From Gammaproteobacteria bacterium (GTDB lineage Bacteria; Pseudomonadota; Gammaproteobacteria; Burkholderiales; Rhodocyclaceae): a stretch of 64,000 bases of DNA. The notes under the pieces are model-generated. The model worked only from the letters and a program-made list of their open reading frames with translations, did no database searches and had not been told where the DNA came from. Positions 9,993-19,227 of this stretch are shown one piece after another; position 1 is the stretch's first letter; the number at the start of each line of letters is the position of its first letter. The position numbers and the translations under genes were made by a program. Where the stretch lies: positions 1 through 64,000 of the forward strand of contig JAHJEO010000018.1 of the NCBI GenBank assembly GCA_018825305.1. The letters are read 5' to 3'.

Positions 9993-11139
9993 AGTGTCGC
10001 GCCATTCGGTCCAAGCCGTCGCCGAGTTTTTCGGCGGCGACCGTATAGGCAAAACGCATGTGGCGTTCTGGCGCATTGGCGCCGAAATCAAGTCCGGGCG
10101 TGGCGGCAACACCTGCTCGTTCGATAAGGTCCGAGGCCAGCGCGTGGCTGTCGGTTCCCAGATCTCCGATCCCGGCGTATATATAGAAGGCACCTTGAGG
10201 CACGGCGTCGATACGAAAGCCTAGTGTCCGCAATCCCGGCAACAGCAGATCGCGGCGGGCACGAAATTCCTTGCGACGTGCCTCCAGAATGGCGAGGGTT
10301 TCAGGTTGGAAGGCGGCGAGGGCAGCGTGTTGTGCCGGTGCCGACGGGGCGATGAACAGGTTTTGAGCCAGCTTTTCGATGTCGCGCACCATCCCCGGTG
10401 GAACCACCATCCACCCCAGCCGCCAACCGGTCATGCCGAAGTATTTCGAGAAGCTGTTGATGACGACGATGTCGTCGGCAATCTCCAGCGCCGTGCGGGC
10501 GTCGGTGTCATAGGTCAAACCGTGGTAGATCTCGTCCACGATCAACGTACCGCCGCGTGATCGCACCGCCAGTGCCAGTTCGGCCAGACGGGATGGTTCG
10601 ATCATCGTACCGGTGGGATTGTTGGGCGATGCGACCAGCAGTCCCCGGGTGTTCGCCGTCCAGCCAGCGCCGACTTTTTCCGGTGTAGGCTGGAAGCCTG
10701 TGGTGGCATCGACGGGAATCGCCCGTGGCCGGCCTTCTAGCAACCTGATGAAATGTCGGTTGCAGGGATAGCCCGGGTCGGTCAGCAGCCACTCGTCGCC
10801 CGGATTGACCAGCGCACCCAGCGCAAGCAGCAGCGCACCTGAAGCCCCGGCGGTGACAACGATTCGCGCAGGATCGACGCCAAGTCCGTAACGCGTGGCG
10901 TAGAACCCTGCTATCGCTTCGCGTAACTGCGGCAGCCCCAGGGCGTTGGTGTAGAAAACCTGGCCGGTGGCGATGAAGCGTTGCGCGGCTTCGACGACCG
11001 GTTGCGGCGTCCGGAAATCGGGTTCGCCGACTTCCATGTGGATGATGCTGCGACCCTGTGCTTCAAGTGCCTTCGCCTTCGCCATCAGTTCCATGACGTG
11101 GAAGGGCTGGATTTCTGCCATGCGGTCGGCAACGTTCAT
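9982..11139 (-). CDS. Class I/II pyridoxal-phosphate aminotransferase
   Basis: A 385-residue fold-type I aminotransferase. Seen: EVGEPDFRTP near residue 34, the aromatic-binding ALGLPQLREAIA region, VTAGASGALLLAL, ASPNNPTGT, and the PLP lysine in NSFSKYFGMTGWRLGW. The ATG at 11139 has a GGAG upstream and is chosen over one 18 bases earlier. The substrate cannot be told from sequence; aspartate, alanine or aromatic amino acids are all possible. It stands alone, between DUF302 and pckG. A copy of the dispersed 27-bp repeat lies inside it at 10653-10679. Confidence 0.88.
   Translation of the reverse strand: MNVADRMAEIQPFHVMELMAKAKALEAQGRSIIHMEVGEPDFRTPQPVVEAAQRFIATGQVFYTNALGLPQLREAIAGFYATRYGLGVDPARIVVTAGASGALLLALGALVNPGDEWLLTDPGYPCNRHFIRLLEGRPRAIPVDATTGFQPTPEKVGAGWTANTRGLLVASPNNPTGTMIEPSRLAELALAVRSRGGTLIVDEIYHGLTYDTDARTALEIADDIVVINSFSKYFGMTGWRLGWMVVPPGMVRDIEKLAQNLFIAPSAPAQHAALAAFQPETLAILEARRKEFRARRDLLLPGLRTLGFRIDAVPQGAFYIYAGIGDLGTDSHALASDLIERAGVAATPGLDFGANAPERHMRFAYTVAAEKLGDGLDRMARHFRI
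10653..10679 (+). repeat. Dispersed 27-bp repeat, copy 1
   Basis: It carries the full core GCCAGCGCCGACTTTT preceded by TCGCCGT. It lies inside the aminotransferase gene (antisense to it) and encodes part of PEKVGAGWTAN there. Confidence 0.75.
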
Positions 11140-11204
11140 GGGGTCTCCGAAAAGCAAACGGCCACCCTGGCGGATGGCCGTTACATTCTAGCGGTGCCGC
11201 ACAA

Positions 11205-11231
11205 TCGCCGTGCCGCCAGCGCCGACTTTTT
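11205..11231 (+). repeat. Dispersed 27-bp repeat, copy 2
   Basis: An exact copy of the consensus, identical over 27 bases to the copy at 37487-37513. It lies between the aminotransferase and pckG and touches the last base of the pckG stop codon. Confidence 0.85.
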
Positions 11232-13057
11232 CAGTCGATCAGAGCCAGTTCGAACAGGTCGCGTTTGAGGGCGAACTGCTTCGGCAACTTCTCGCCCATT
11301 TTGTCAAACCATTCCTTGTGCGAGGCCAGTTCCAGTTCCCAGGCCTTGGGATCGACCTCCATCAGGCGCTCGAATTCGGCCTTGTCCATCTCGAGGCCGC
11401 TCCAGTCGATGTCCTCGAAGCGCGGCATCCAGCCGAGCGGCGTCTCGCGCGCCGGGATGCGCCCTCGTACGCGGTCGACGATCCACTTCAGCACGCGCAT
11501 GTTTTCGCCGAAGCCGGGCCACATGAACTCGCCCTTCTCGTTCATGCGGAACCAGTTCACGCAGAAGATCTTCGGCGTGTGCTCGACGGTCTGGCCCATG
11601 CGCAGCCAGTGGTTGAAGTAGTCGCCCATGTGGTAGCCGCAGAAGGGCAGCATGGCGAAGGGATCGCGGCGCACCACGCCCTGCTGGCCGAAGGCCGCGG
11701 CCGTGGTTTCCGAACCGAGCGTGGCAGCCATATAGACACCGAAATTCCAGTTGAAGGCCTGATACACGAGCGGTACGGTGGTGGCGCGGCGGCCGCCGAA
11801 GATGAAGGCCGAGATCGGCACGCCGGCAGGACTTTCCCAGTTCGGGTCGATCGACGGGCACTGGCTGGCTGGCGCCGTGAAGCGCGAGTTGGCATGCGCT
11901 GCCTTGTGCCCGGCTTTGCCGTCGGCCGGCGTCCAGTCCTTGCCCTGCCAGTCGATGGCGTGCGCAGGGGGCTCCTTGCTCATGCCTTCCCACCAGACAT
12001 CGCCGTCGTCGGTCAGCGCGACGTTGGTGTAGATGATGTTCTCCTTCAACGTGGCCATCGCGTTGAAGTTGGTCTTTTCCGACGTACCGGGCGCGACGCC
12101 GAAGAAGCCGGCCTCGGGGTTGATGGCGTAAAACCTGCCATCGGGGCCTGGCTTGATCCAGGCGATGTCGTCGCCGACGGTGGAAATCTTCCAGCCGTTG
12201 AAAGACTCGGGCGGGATCAGCATGGCGAAGTTGGTCTTGCCGCAGGCCGAGGGGAAAGCCGCCGCGACGTAGGTTTTCTCACCGGTGGGAGATTCGACGC
12301 CGAGGATCAGCATGTGCTCGGCCAGCCAACCTTCGTCGCGTGCCATGGTCGAAGCGATGCGCAGCGCCAGGCACTTCTTGCCGAGCAGCGCATTGCCGCC
12401 GTAGCCCGAGCCGTAGGACCAGATTTCCCGCGTCTCCGGGAAATGCACGATGTATTTGGTTGTGGGGTTGCAGGGCCACTTCACATCCTGCTGGCCTGCC
12501 GCGAGCGGCGCCCCCACCGAATGCAGGCAGGGCACGAAGAAACCATCGGTGCCGAGCACATCGTAGACGGCCCTGCCCATGCGCGTCATTGTGCGCATGT
12601 TGACCACGACATAGGGACTGTCGGAGATCTCGACGCCGATCTGGGCGATAGGCGAACCGAGCGGGCCCATGCTGAACGGAATCACGTACATGGTGCGGCC
12701 GCGCATCGAACCCGCGAACAGGCCCTTGAGCGTTTCCTTCATCTTCGCCGGGTCTTCCCAGTTGTTGGTAGGGCCGGCATCCTCCTGTTTCGCGGAGCAG
12801 ATGTAAGTACGATCCTCGACCCGCGCGACGTCGGACGGGTCGGAAAGCGCTAGATAGGAGTTGGGACGCTTGGCCGGATTGAGCTTGACGAAGGTGCCGG
12901 CGGCGACCATTTCGGCGCAGAGTCGGTCATATTCTTCCTGCGAGCCGTCGCACCAGAGAATGCGTTGCGGTTGCGTGAGTTCGGCCACTTCGGCGACCCA
13001 GTCCTTCAGGCGCTGGTGCCGGATCCAGTCCGGCGAATTGATGACTTGCTGATTCAT
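11231..13057 (-). CDS. pckG: Phosphoenolpyruvate carboxykinase (GTP)
   Basis: PckG converts oxaloacetate and GTP to PEP, CO2 and GDP, the entry to gluconeogenesis. The 608-residue length fits the GTP-type family rather than the ATP-type (about 530). The P-loop [13 protein letters not shown] is present near residue 255-270, with AACP-like metal-site elements such as EGWLAEHML and the C-terminal [10 protein letters not shown]. The start has a GGAGA ribosome site; a frame 26 residues longer is rejected. It diverges from maeB, so enzymes on both sides of the PEP-pyruvate-oxaloacetate node are adjacent. Together they suit growth on organic acids. Confidence 0.96.
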   Translation of the reverse strand: MNQQVINSPDWIRHQRLKDWVAEVAELTQPQRILWCDGSQEEYDRLCAEMVAAGTFVKLNPAKRPNSYLALSDPSDVARVEDRTYICSAKQEDAGPTNNWEDPAKMKETLKGLFAGSMRGRTMYVIPFSMGPLGSPIAQIGVEISDSPYVVVNMRTMTRMGRAVYDVLGTDGFFVPCLHSVGAPLAAGQQDVKWPCNPTTKYIVHFPETREIWSYGSGYGGNALLGKKCLALRIASTMARDEGWLAEHMLILGVESPTGEKTYVAAAFPSACGKTNFAMLIPPESFNGWKISTVGDDIAWIKPGPDGRFYAINPEAGFFGVAPGTSEKTNFNAMATLKENIIYTNVALTDDGDVWWEGMSKEPPAHAIDWQGKDWTPADGKAGHKAAHANSRFTAPASQCPSIDPNWESPAGVPISAFIFGGRRATTVPLVYQAFNWNFGVYMAATLGSETTAAAFGQQGVVRRDPFAMLPFCGYHMGDYFNHWLRMGQTVEHTPKIFCVNWFRMNEKGEFMWPGFGENMRVLKWIVDRVRGRIPARETPLGWMPRFEDIDWSGLEMDKAEFERLMEVDPKAWELELASHKEWFDKMGEKLPKQFALKRDLFELALID

Positions 13058-13229
13058 TGATATTTCTCCACTCGATACGGGTGCCCGCCGAAGAAACAGC
13101 GAAGCTCTGATAAGTAATGGTTTTGTCACCCTCAAAAAAAATTATGGCACAGTCGACCTGACTAAGACCTGACCGCCCCGGGTCGGGTCGCAGGTATACA
13201 ATCACCGCGCAATACCCCATAGGTGCCCC

Positions 13230-15500
13230 ATGGACGACCGCTTTCGCTCCCTCGCGCTGGAATACCACCGCCTGCCCAGGCCAGGCAAGATATCCGTCAC
13301 GCCGACCAAGGCGCTGACTAACCAGACCGACCTCTCGCTCGCCTATTCGCCGGGCGTTGCCGCCGCCTGCGAGGAAATCGTCCGCGATCCCGGCACCGCC
13401 GCCCTGTATACCTCTCGCGCCAATCTGGTGGCGGTGATATCCAATGGCACGGCGGTGCTCGGCCTTGGCGACATCGGCCCACTGGCCGGCAAGCCGGTGA
13501 TGGAAGGCAAGGGCGTCCTGTTCAAGAAATTCGCCGGCATCGACGTCTTCGACATCGAGATCAACGAACACGACCCGGACAAACTGGTCGAGATCATCGC
13601 CGCGCTGGAACCCACTTTCGGTGGCATCAACCTCGAGGACATCAAGGCCCCCGAGTGCTTCCATGTCGAAGCCAAACTGCGCGAGCGCCTCAAGATCCCC
13701 GTTTTCCACGACGACCAGCATGGCACCGCGATCATCACCGCCGCCGCCGTGCTCAACGGCCTGCGAGTCGTCGGGAAGAGCATCGAGAATGTCAAGTTGG
13801 TCTGCTCCGGCGCCGGTGCCGCGGCCATTGCCTGCCTTGACCTGCTGGTGAGCGTCGGCCTCGACCGCAAGAACGTCACCGCCTGCGACTCCAAAGGCGT
13901 CATCCACACGGGCCGGGAAAATCTCGACCCCTCCAAGGCTCGCTACGCCCAGGCGACGGATGCCCGCACGCTGGGCGAAGCGATGCCGGATGCAGATGTC
14001 TTCCTCGGCTTGTCGACCAAGGGCGTGCTCAAGCCCGAGATGGTCAAGACCATGGCCAAAGATCCGCTGATCCTCGCCATGGCCAATCCCGATCCGGAAA
14101 TACTGCCCGAGGATGCCAAGGCGGTGCGGCCCGACTGCATCATCGGCACCGGCCGCTCGGACTATCCGAACCAGGTCAACAACGTCCTTTGCTTCCCCTT
14201 CATGTTCCGCGGCGCGCTCGATGTCGGAGCGACGACCATCAACGAGGCGATGAAGATTGCCGCCGTGATGGCCATCGCCGAACTGGCCCATGCCGAGCAG
14301 TCGGAAGTGGTCACCGCCGCCTATGGCACGGAGGATCTTGCCTTTGGCCCCGAATACCTGATTCCCAAGCCGTTCGATCCGCGCCTGATTCTCAAGGTGG
14401 CGCCGGCGGTGGCCCAGGCCGCGATGGATTCCGGCGTGGCGACGCGCCCCATTGCCGACATGGATGCCTACCGGCAGCAACTCAACGAGTTCGTGTATCA
14501 CTCGGGTCTTGCGATGAAGCCGGTGTTCACGGCGGCCAAGAGCACGCCGGGGCGCATCGTCTTCTGCGAGGGCGAGGACGAGCGGATTCTGCGTGCAGTG
14601 CAGACGGTGGTGGACGAAGGGCTGGCCAGTCCCATCCTGATAGGTCGCCCCGACGTCGTGGAAAGGCAAATCGCCCGCCACGGCCTGCGCATTCGCGCTG
14701 ACAAGCATTTCGAACTGATCAACCCCGATTCCGACCCGCGTTTCCGCGAGTTGTGGCAGGACTACTACGACATGATGTCCCGCAAGGGCATCGGCGTTGA
14801 GTACGCCAAGCGCGAAATGCGCCGCCGTACCACACTGATCGGCGCAATGCTGGTACGCCACAACTACGCCGATGGCATGCTCTGCGGCACCTTTGGAACC
14901 CATGCTCTGCATCTGCGTTTCATCTCGGAAGTGATCGGCCGCAAGCCCGGCATCGAGAACTTCTACGCCATGAACATGCTGATCCTGCCGCAGCGCACGG
15001 TGTTCATCGGCGACACCTACGTCCACTACGACCCGACCGCCGAGCAACTGGCGGAAATGACCATTCTGGGCGTCGAGGAAGTGCGCCGTTTCGGCATCGC
15101 ACCCAAGGTGGCATTGCTGTCGCACTCGAGCTTCGGCACCCACGACACGCCGACCGCAAGGAAAATGCGCCAGGCGCTGGCGATCCTGCGCGAGCGGGCG
15201 CCCGACATCGAGGTCGATGGCGAAATGCATGGCGATGCCGCGCTCGATCCCGCCATCCGCAAGCAGGTATTTCCCAACGCCAATATCACTGGCCAAGCCA
15301 ATTTCCTGGTGATGCCGACACTGGATGCCGCCAACATCTCCTTCAATGTACTCAAGACTGCGGCCGGCGACGGACTGACCGTCGGCCCCCTGCTGCTGGG
15401 CGCGGCCCGGCCGGTGCATATCCTGACGCCGACGACAACGGTGCGCCGCATCATCAACATGACGGCGCTGTTGTCGGTCGAAGCGCAGCAGGCGCGTTGA
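13230..15500 (+). CDS. maeB: NADP-dependent malic enzyme with phosphotransacetylase-like domain
   Basis: MaeB decarboxylates malate to pyruvate and makes NADPH. The 756 residues comprise a malic enzyme part (about 1-425: [51 protein letters not shown]) and a C-terminal phosphate acetyltransferase-like part (about 430-756: [36 protein letters not shown]). In known MaeB enzymes the second part is regulatory and usually lacks acyltransferase activity. It diverges from pckG, and the downstream patatin gene overlaps its stop codon by one base (TGATG), so the two are probably translationally coupled. Confidence 0.95.
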   Translation: MDDRFRSLALEYHRLPRPGKISVTPTKALTNQTDLSLAYSPGVAAACEEIVRDPGTAALYTSRANLVAVISNGTAVLGLGDIGPLAGKPVMEGKGVLFKKFAGIDVFDIEINEHDPDKLVEIIAALEPTFGGINLEDIKAPECFHVEAKLRERLKIPVFHDDQHGTAIITAAAVLNGLRVVGKSIENVKLVCSGAGAAAIACLDLLVSVGLDRKNVTACDSKGVIHTGRENLDPSKARYAQATDARTLGEAMPDADVFLGLSTKGVLKPEMVKTMAKDPLILAMANPDPEILPEDAKAVRPDCIIGTGRSDYPNQVNNVLCFPFMFRGALDVGATTINEAMKIAAVMAIAELAHAEQSEVVTAAYGTEDLAFGPEYLIPKPFDPRLILKVAPAVAQAAMDSGVATRPIADMDAYRQQLNEFVYHSGLAMKPVFTAAKSTPGRIVFCEGEDERILRAVQTVVDEGLASPILIGRPDVVERQIARHGLRIRADKHFELINPDSDPRFRELWQDYYDMMSRKGIGVEYAKREMRRRTTLIGAMLVRHNYADGMLCGTFGTHALHLRFISEVIGRKPGIENFYAMNMLILPQRTVFIGDTYVHYDPTAEQLAEMTILGVEEVRRFGIAPKVALLSHSSFGTHDTPTARKMRQALAILRERAPDIEVDGEMHGDAALDPAIRKQVFPNANITGQANFLVMPTLDAANISFNVLKTAAGDGLTVGPLLLGAARPVHILTPTTTVRRIINMTALLSVEAQQAR

Positions 15501-16552
15501 TGACCCATCCACCCCGGACGGCGCTGCTCCTCGGCGGCGGTGGCGCGCGTGCCGCCTATCAGGCCGGCGTGCTCAAGGCGATAGGCGAACTGCTGCCGGA
15601 ACCGGCACGAAATCCCTTTCCCCTGTTGTGCGGCACATCCGGCGGCACCATCAATGCCGCCGTGCTGGCGATGCGCGCGCGCGACTTTGGCGCGGCTGTC
15701 GGCTACCTCGTCGATTTTTGGTCGAACATCCACGCCGGCGATGTCTATCGGGCCGATGGCTGGGGCATGGCCGAAGCGGGGATTCGCCGTTTTTTCGGAC
15801 GCAATCCGCACTCCCTGCTGGATAACGCGCCATTGCGGCGCCTGCTGGAAATGGCTGTCGATTTCGAACAACTCGAGCCTGCCGTTGCCGACCATGCCTT
15901 GTTGGCACTGTCGGTTACCTGCTCGGGTTACGCCTCGGGCCAAAGCGTCAGCTTTTTCCAGGGCCGCGCCGATCTCGAACCGTGGAGCGTCGGCCAGCGC
16001 GTCGGCGCGCACGTCATGCTCGGCATCGATCACTTGCTGGCGTCGAGCGCGATCCCCTTCATTTTCCCGGCAGTCCGGATGAATCGCGAGTTTTTTGGCG
16101 ATGGCGCCCTGCGCCAGCTTTCGCCGCTGTCTCCGGCGATCCATCTCGGTGCGGACAAGATCATGGTGATCAGTGATGACCCGATGGCCGACGTCGGCGA
16201 AGAGCGTGAGCCTGGGGAGACCTACCCGTCGCTGGCCCGGGTAGCGGGCCATACCCTTGCGGGAATCTACAGCGATCCGCTGACGGCCGAGCTTGAGCGT
16301 CCCCGGTCGGCCGAAGTGCTGGCGATCCTGCCATCGCAGCGACTCGATCATCTTGCGGCCGAGCATGTCGGCGCATTGCCGCGGCCGGTGCGCGCGCTGC
16401 TTTCCGGTAGCGGGGCCTTGACCCGGGAGGGTGGGGCGCTGGCGAGCTACCTGCTGTTCGAGCCGCCCTACACCAAGGCGCTGATCGATCTTGGCCATGG
16501 CGATGCGTTGGCACGTCAGGACGACATCCGCCATTTTCTAGATATCGCCTGA
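15500..16552 (+). CDS. Patatin-like phospholipase family protein
   Basis: A 350-residue serine hydrolase of the patatin family. It shows the glycine-rich oxyanion loop (LLLGGGGARAAYQAGVL, near 11-27), the nucleophile elbow GTSGG (near 44-48) and the catalytic-dyad Asp in DGALRQ (near 201), so all active-site elements are present. It lacks a signal peptide and probably acts in the cytoplasm or at the inner membrane on phospholipids or acyl esters. Its ATG overlaps the maeB stop. The real substrate is unknown. Confidence 0.88.
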   Translation: MTHPPRTALLLGGGGARAAYQAGVLKAIGELLPEPARNPFPLLCGTSGGTINAAVLAMRARDFGAAVGYLVDFWSNIHAGDVYRADGWGMAEAGIRRFFGRNPHSLLDNAPLRRLLEMAVDFEQLEPAVADHALLALSVTCSGYASGQSVSFFQGRADLEPWSVGQRVGAHVMLGIDHLLASSAIPFIFPAVRMNREFFGDGALRQLSPLSPAIHLGADKIMVISDDPMADVGEEREPGETYPSLARVAGHTLAGIYSDPLTAELERPRSAEVLAILPSQRLDHLAAEHVGALPRPVRALLSGSGALTREGGALASYLLFEPPYTKALIDLGHGDALARQDDIRHFLDIA

Positions 16553-16603
16553 GATTTATGCGGCAACCCCTTAATTTATAACCAATCCTGACGTCATTTG
16601 TAC

Positions 16604-16631
16604 TTGCAATGCTTCATCAGGGTGATAGACT
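16604..16631 (+). promoter_or_regulatory. Probable sigma-70 promoter for the PBP7 gene
   Basis: TTGCAA (16604-16609) and TAGACT (16626-16631) are separated by 16 bp. They lie 36 bp before the start codon of the endopeptidase gene, in an AT-rich gap. Confidence 0.55.
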
Positions 16632-16667
16632 GCAGTCGTTGTCGATGACAGGCAAATGAGGGAACTC

Positions 16668-17618
16668 ATGAAGAAAGTGATAATTGCGCTGTTTGCTGCT
16701 GCCGGTTTGGTTACGCTGGTTGCCGCGCCCATCGAAGCGGAAGCCGCCTCCAAGAAGAAGACGGCTGTCGCGAAAAAATCGACCGCCAAAAAGGCAAAGC
16801 CAGTTTCCACGGCACGCAAGGCGAAGTCGCAGCGAACCGCTTCGCTCGACGACGCCAAGGAATTGTCCGTGGCCTCGGCCTCCGCCCTGGTTCTCGATCA
16901 GGCCAGCGGCTCGGTGCTTTACGAAAAGAACGCCCAGGCCGTCCTCCCCATCGCGTCGATCACCAAGCTGATGACGGCGATGGTCGTGCTGGACGCCAAA
17001 CCCAGTCTTGAAGAAATCATCACCGTGAGCGAAGAGGATGTCGACGTGCTCAAGGGCACCCGGTCGCGCCTCCGGGTCGGTACTCGACTGTCGCGCGAGG
17101 AAATGCTGCGGCTGGCGCTGATGTCATCCGAGAATCGTGCGGCATCGGCATTGTCCCGCCACTATCCCGGCGGGCGCGATGCCTTCATCGCGGCCATGAA
17201 CCAGAAGGCCGCGGCGCTCGGCATGACCGAGTCGCGTTTCGAAGACCCGACCGGACTCACCGCCGCCAATGTCGCCAGCGCCCACGATCTGGTAAAAATG
17301 GTCGATGCCGCCCATCGCTACCCGCTGATCCGCGAGTTTTCGACGGCAACCGGCGACCAGCTGGTGATCGCCGGGCGCACCCAGCAGTTCAACAACACCA
17401 ACAGCTTGGTCAAGAGCTCGGCCTGGGACATCGGCCTGTCCAAGACCGGCTACATCAACGAAGCCGGCAAGTGCCTGGTGATGCAGGCTTGGCTCAACAA
17501 CAAGCCGACGATCATCGTGTTGCTCGACTCCTGGGGCAAGATGACCCGCATCGGCGATGCGAACCGCATCAAGCGCTGGATCGAAAGCGCCGCCTTATCG
17601 ACCGGAAGCTCCAGCTGA
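16668..17618 (+). CDS. pbpG: D-alanyl-D-alanine endopeptidase (PBP7 type)
   Basis: A periplasmic low-molecular-mass penicillin-binding protein that cuts cross-links in peptidoglycan. The 316-residue protein has a signal peptide (MKKVIIALFAAAGLVTLVAAP), a lysine-rich linker at about 30-60 (AKKSTAKKAKPVSTARKAKS) and an S11 peptidase domain. The three motifs are present: SxxK in ASITKL, SxN in SSENRA, and KTG in LSKTGYINEAG. The ATG at 16668, with GAGGG before it, is preferred over one 12 bases earlier. Its end overlaps the end of the opposite iclR-type gene by 24 bases. Confidence 0.93.
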   Translation: MKKVIIALFAAAGLVTLVAAPIEAEAASKKKTAVAKKSTAKKAKPVSTARKAKSQRTASLDDAKELSVASASALVLDQASGSVLYEKNAQAVLPIASITKLMTAMVVLDAKPSLEEIITVSEEDVDVLKGTRSRLRVGTRLSREEMLRLALMSSENRAASALSRHYPGGRDAFIAAMNQKAAALGMTESRFEDPTGLTAANVASAHDLVKMVDAAHRYPLIREFSTATGDQLVIAGRTQQFNNTNSLVKSSAWDIGLSKTGYINEAGKCLVMQAWLNNKPTIIVLLDSWGKMTRIGDANRIKRWIESAALSTGSSS

Positions 17619-18419
17619 TCGCCGCTTGCCGGGCGGGCTAGCGTAGCCCAGGCCCGCCGAGATGGCATCGGCGGTGGCGCGAATCAGCGGTACCCAGGCC
17701 GGATCGTAGCGTTCCGCCGGTGCCGACACCGACAGTCCGGCCACCAGTTCGCCGCTGTCGTCGCGCACCGGGGCGGCAACGCAGCGCAAACCCGTTTCGA
17801 TTTCTTCCTTGTCGTAGGCAACGCCATCGCGGCGTACCCGCGTCAATTCGCGTTCCAGCGTCGGCAGGGTCGTCAGCGAACTCGGGGTGAAGCCGGGCAG
17901 GCCGGTGCGCCGGGCGTAGGCCTGCACCGCGGTTGCAGCGTCTTGCGCCAGATACAGCTTGCCGACGGCGGTGACGTGCAACGGTGCCTGGGCGCCGACG
18001 AGGTGCACCACGCGCACCGAGGAGCGGCCACTGGAAGTTCGCTCGACATAGACGATCTCGTCGCCCTGGCGCACCCCAAGGTTCACGCTCTCGCCGATTC
18101 TGGCATGCAGCTCGCGCATCAGCGGCAGCGCCGTTTCGCGCATGCCGATGCGTTCCTTCACCAGATTGCCCAGTTCGAGCAGGCGGATGCCGAGCCGATA
18201 GCTGCCCGGTTCGCCGCGTTCGACGAAACCGCTGGCGGTCATGGCCGAAAGAATGCGATGGGCGGTAGACGGATGCAGGCCGCTGTCGAGCGCCAGTTGC
18301 TTGAGGCTGATCGGGTCGGGATGGTGCGACAATACGTCGAGCAGCGTCATCATGCGCTCGATGACCTGGACGGGTCCCTTGGGGATGGCTGCAGCGGAAA
18401 GTTTGTCAGGATGCGGCAA
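17595..18419 (-). CDS. IclR-family transcriptional regulator
   Basis: A 274-residue regulator with an N-terminal winged helix (VIERMMTLLDVLSHHPDPISLKQLA, HPSTAHRIL) and a C-terminal ligand-binding IclR domain (REHxxx-like MRELHARIGESVNLGV, PLHVTAVGKLYLA, GVAYDKEEIETGLRCVAAPV). The start is uncertain: TTG at 18419 gives a normal family length, while the first ATG (18353) would trim the first helix. It diverges from lutA with only 79 bases between, so it is the likely local repressor or activator of the lactate-utilisation operon, possibly sensing lactate or pyruvate. Confidence 0.88.
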   Translation of the reverse strand: MPHPDKLSAAAIPKGPVQVIERMMTLLDVLSHHPDPISLKQLALDSGLHPSTAHRILSAMTASGFVERGEPGSYRLGIRLLELGNLVKERIGMRETALPLMRELHARIGESVNLGVRQGDEIVYVERTSSGRSSVRVVHLVGAQAPLHVTAVGKLYLAQDAATAVQAYARRTGLPGFTPSSLTTLPTLERELTRVRRDGVAYDKEEIETGLRCVAAPVRDDSGELVAGLSVSAPAERYDPAWVPLIRATADAISAGLGYASPPGKRRSAGASGR

Positions 18420-18426
18420 GATGGTT

Positions 18427-18443
18427 GTTTCACAATGCGGAAC
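18427..18443. promoter_or_regulatory. Possible operator between the iclR-type gene and lutA
   Basis: GTTTC (18427-18431) and GGAAC (18439-18443) form an imperfect inverted repeat with 7 bases between, in the 79-bp divergent gap. Position and half-site spacing are plausible for an IclR-family dimer, but the match is weak. Confidence 0.3.
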
Positions 18444-18498
18444 GGGCGCTACTATATCCTGAAATGACAAACGAAATGCCCAGGCAGAGGAGATCATT

Positions 18499-19227
18499 GT
18501 GCGAGTAGCCTTTTTCGTTACCTGTCTCGTAGACCTGATGCGACCGCGCATCGGTTTTGCGTCGATCCGCCTGCTCGAGGCGGCCGGCTGCGAGGTCGTC
18601 GTTCCGGCAAGCCAGACCTGCTGCGGCCAGCCGGCCTTCAACTCGGGCGACCGTGCCGCAGCCAGCGTGCTGGCGAAAAAGGTGGTCGCCGAGTTCGAGG
18701 CTTTCGAATACGTCGTCGCCCCCTCCGGCTCCTGCGCCGACCACATTCGTACCGAATATCCCGGCCTGCTTGCCGACGAGCCGGAATGGCACGACCGTGC
18801 GGTGGCGTTAGCCAGCCGGGTGTACGAACTGACGGATTTCCTCGTCAATGTCGCCAAGGTCGAGGCGCTGTCCTCGGACTTTTCCGGCAGCGTCACCTAT
18901 CACGACTCCTGCACCGGCCTGCGCAGCCTCGGCATCAAGAACCAGCCGCGCCTGCTGTTGGGCAAGGTACCGGGCGTCAGCGTCAGGGAAATGAATGGTG
19001 CCGAAGAATGCTGCGGCTTCGGTGGCACCTTTTCGGTGAAATTCGGCGAGATCTCCGCCGCCATCGCCCAGAGCAAGTGCGACAACATCCGTGCTGCCGG
19101 TACGGATGCGATCGTCGGTGGCGACCTCGGCTGTTTGCTCAATATCGAAGGCAAGCTGCGCCGCATGGGCGACGAAACGCCGGTGCTGCACATCGCCGAG
19201 GTGCTGGCTGGATCGGAATCGCGCTGA
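18499..19227 (+). CDS. lutA: Lactate utilisation protein LutA/LldE (CCG-domain subunit)
   Basis: One of three subunits of the cytoplasmic iron-sulfur L-lactate oxidase LutABC (LldEFG). The 242 residues contain two CCG-type cysteine regions: TCCGQPAFNSG near 35-45 and, in the second half, HDSCTGLR with EECCGFGGTFSVKFG. These bind a cluster as in the heterodisulfide-reductase-type domain. Translation starts at GTG with GAGGAGA upstream. lutB begins at the base where lutA stops. It diverges from an iclR-type regulator. Confidence 0.92.
   Translation: MRVAFFVTCLVDLMRPRIGFASIRLLEAAGCEVVVPASQTCCGQPAFNSGDRAAASVLAKKVVAEFEAFEYVVAPSGSCADHIRTEYPGLLADEPEWHDRAVALASRVYELTDFLVNVAKVEALSSDFSGSVTYHDSCTGLRSLGIKNQPRLLLGKVPGVSVREMNGAEECCGFGGTFSVKFGEISAAIAQSKCDNIRAAGTDAIVGGDLGCLLNIEGKLRRMGDETPVLHIAEVLAGSESR

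Noticed and set aside
12927-15512. 861-residue open frame opposite maeB
   Set aside because: Maximal antisense frame in high-GC DNA; no family motifs, rich in His, Arg and Gly as typical of shadow frames, and maeB on the other strand is certain.
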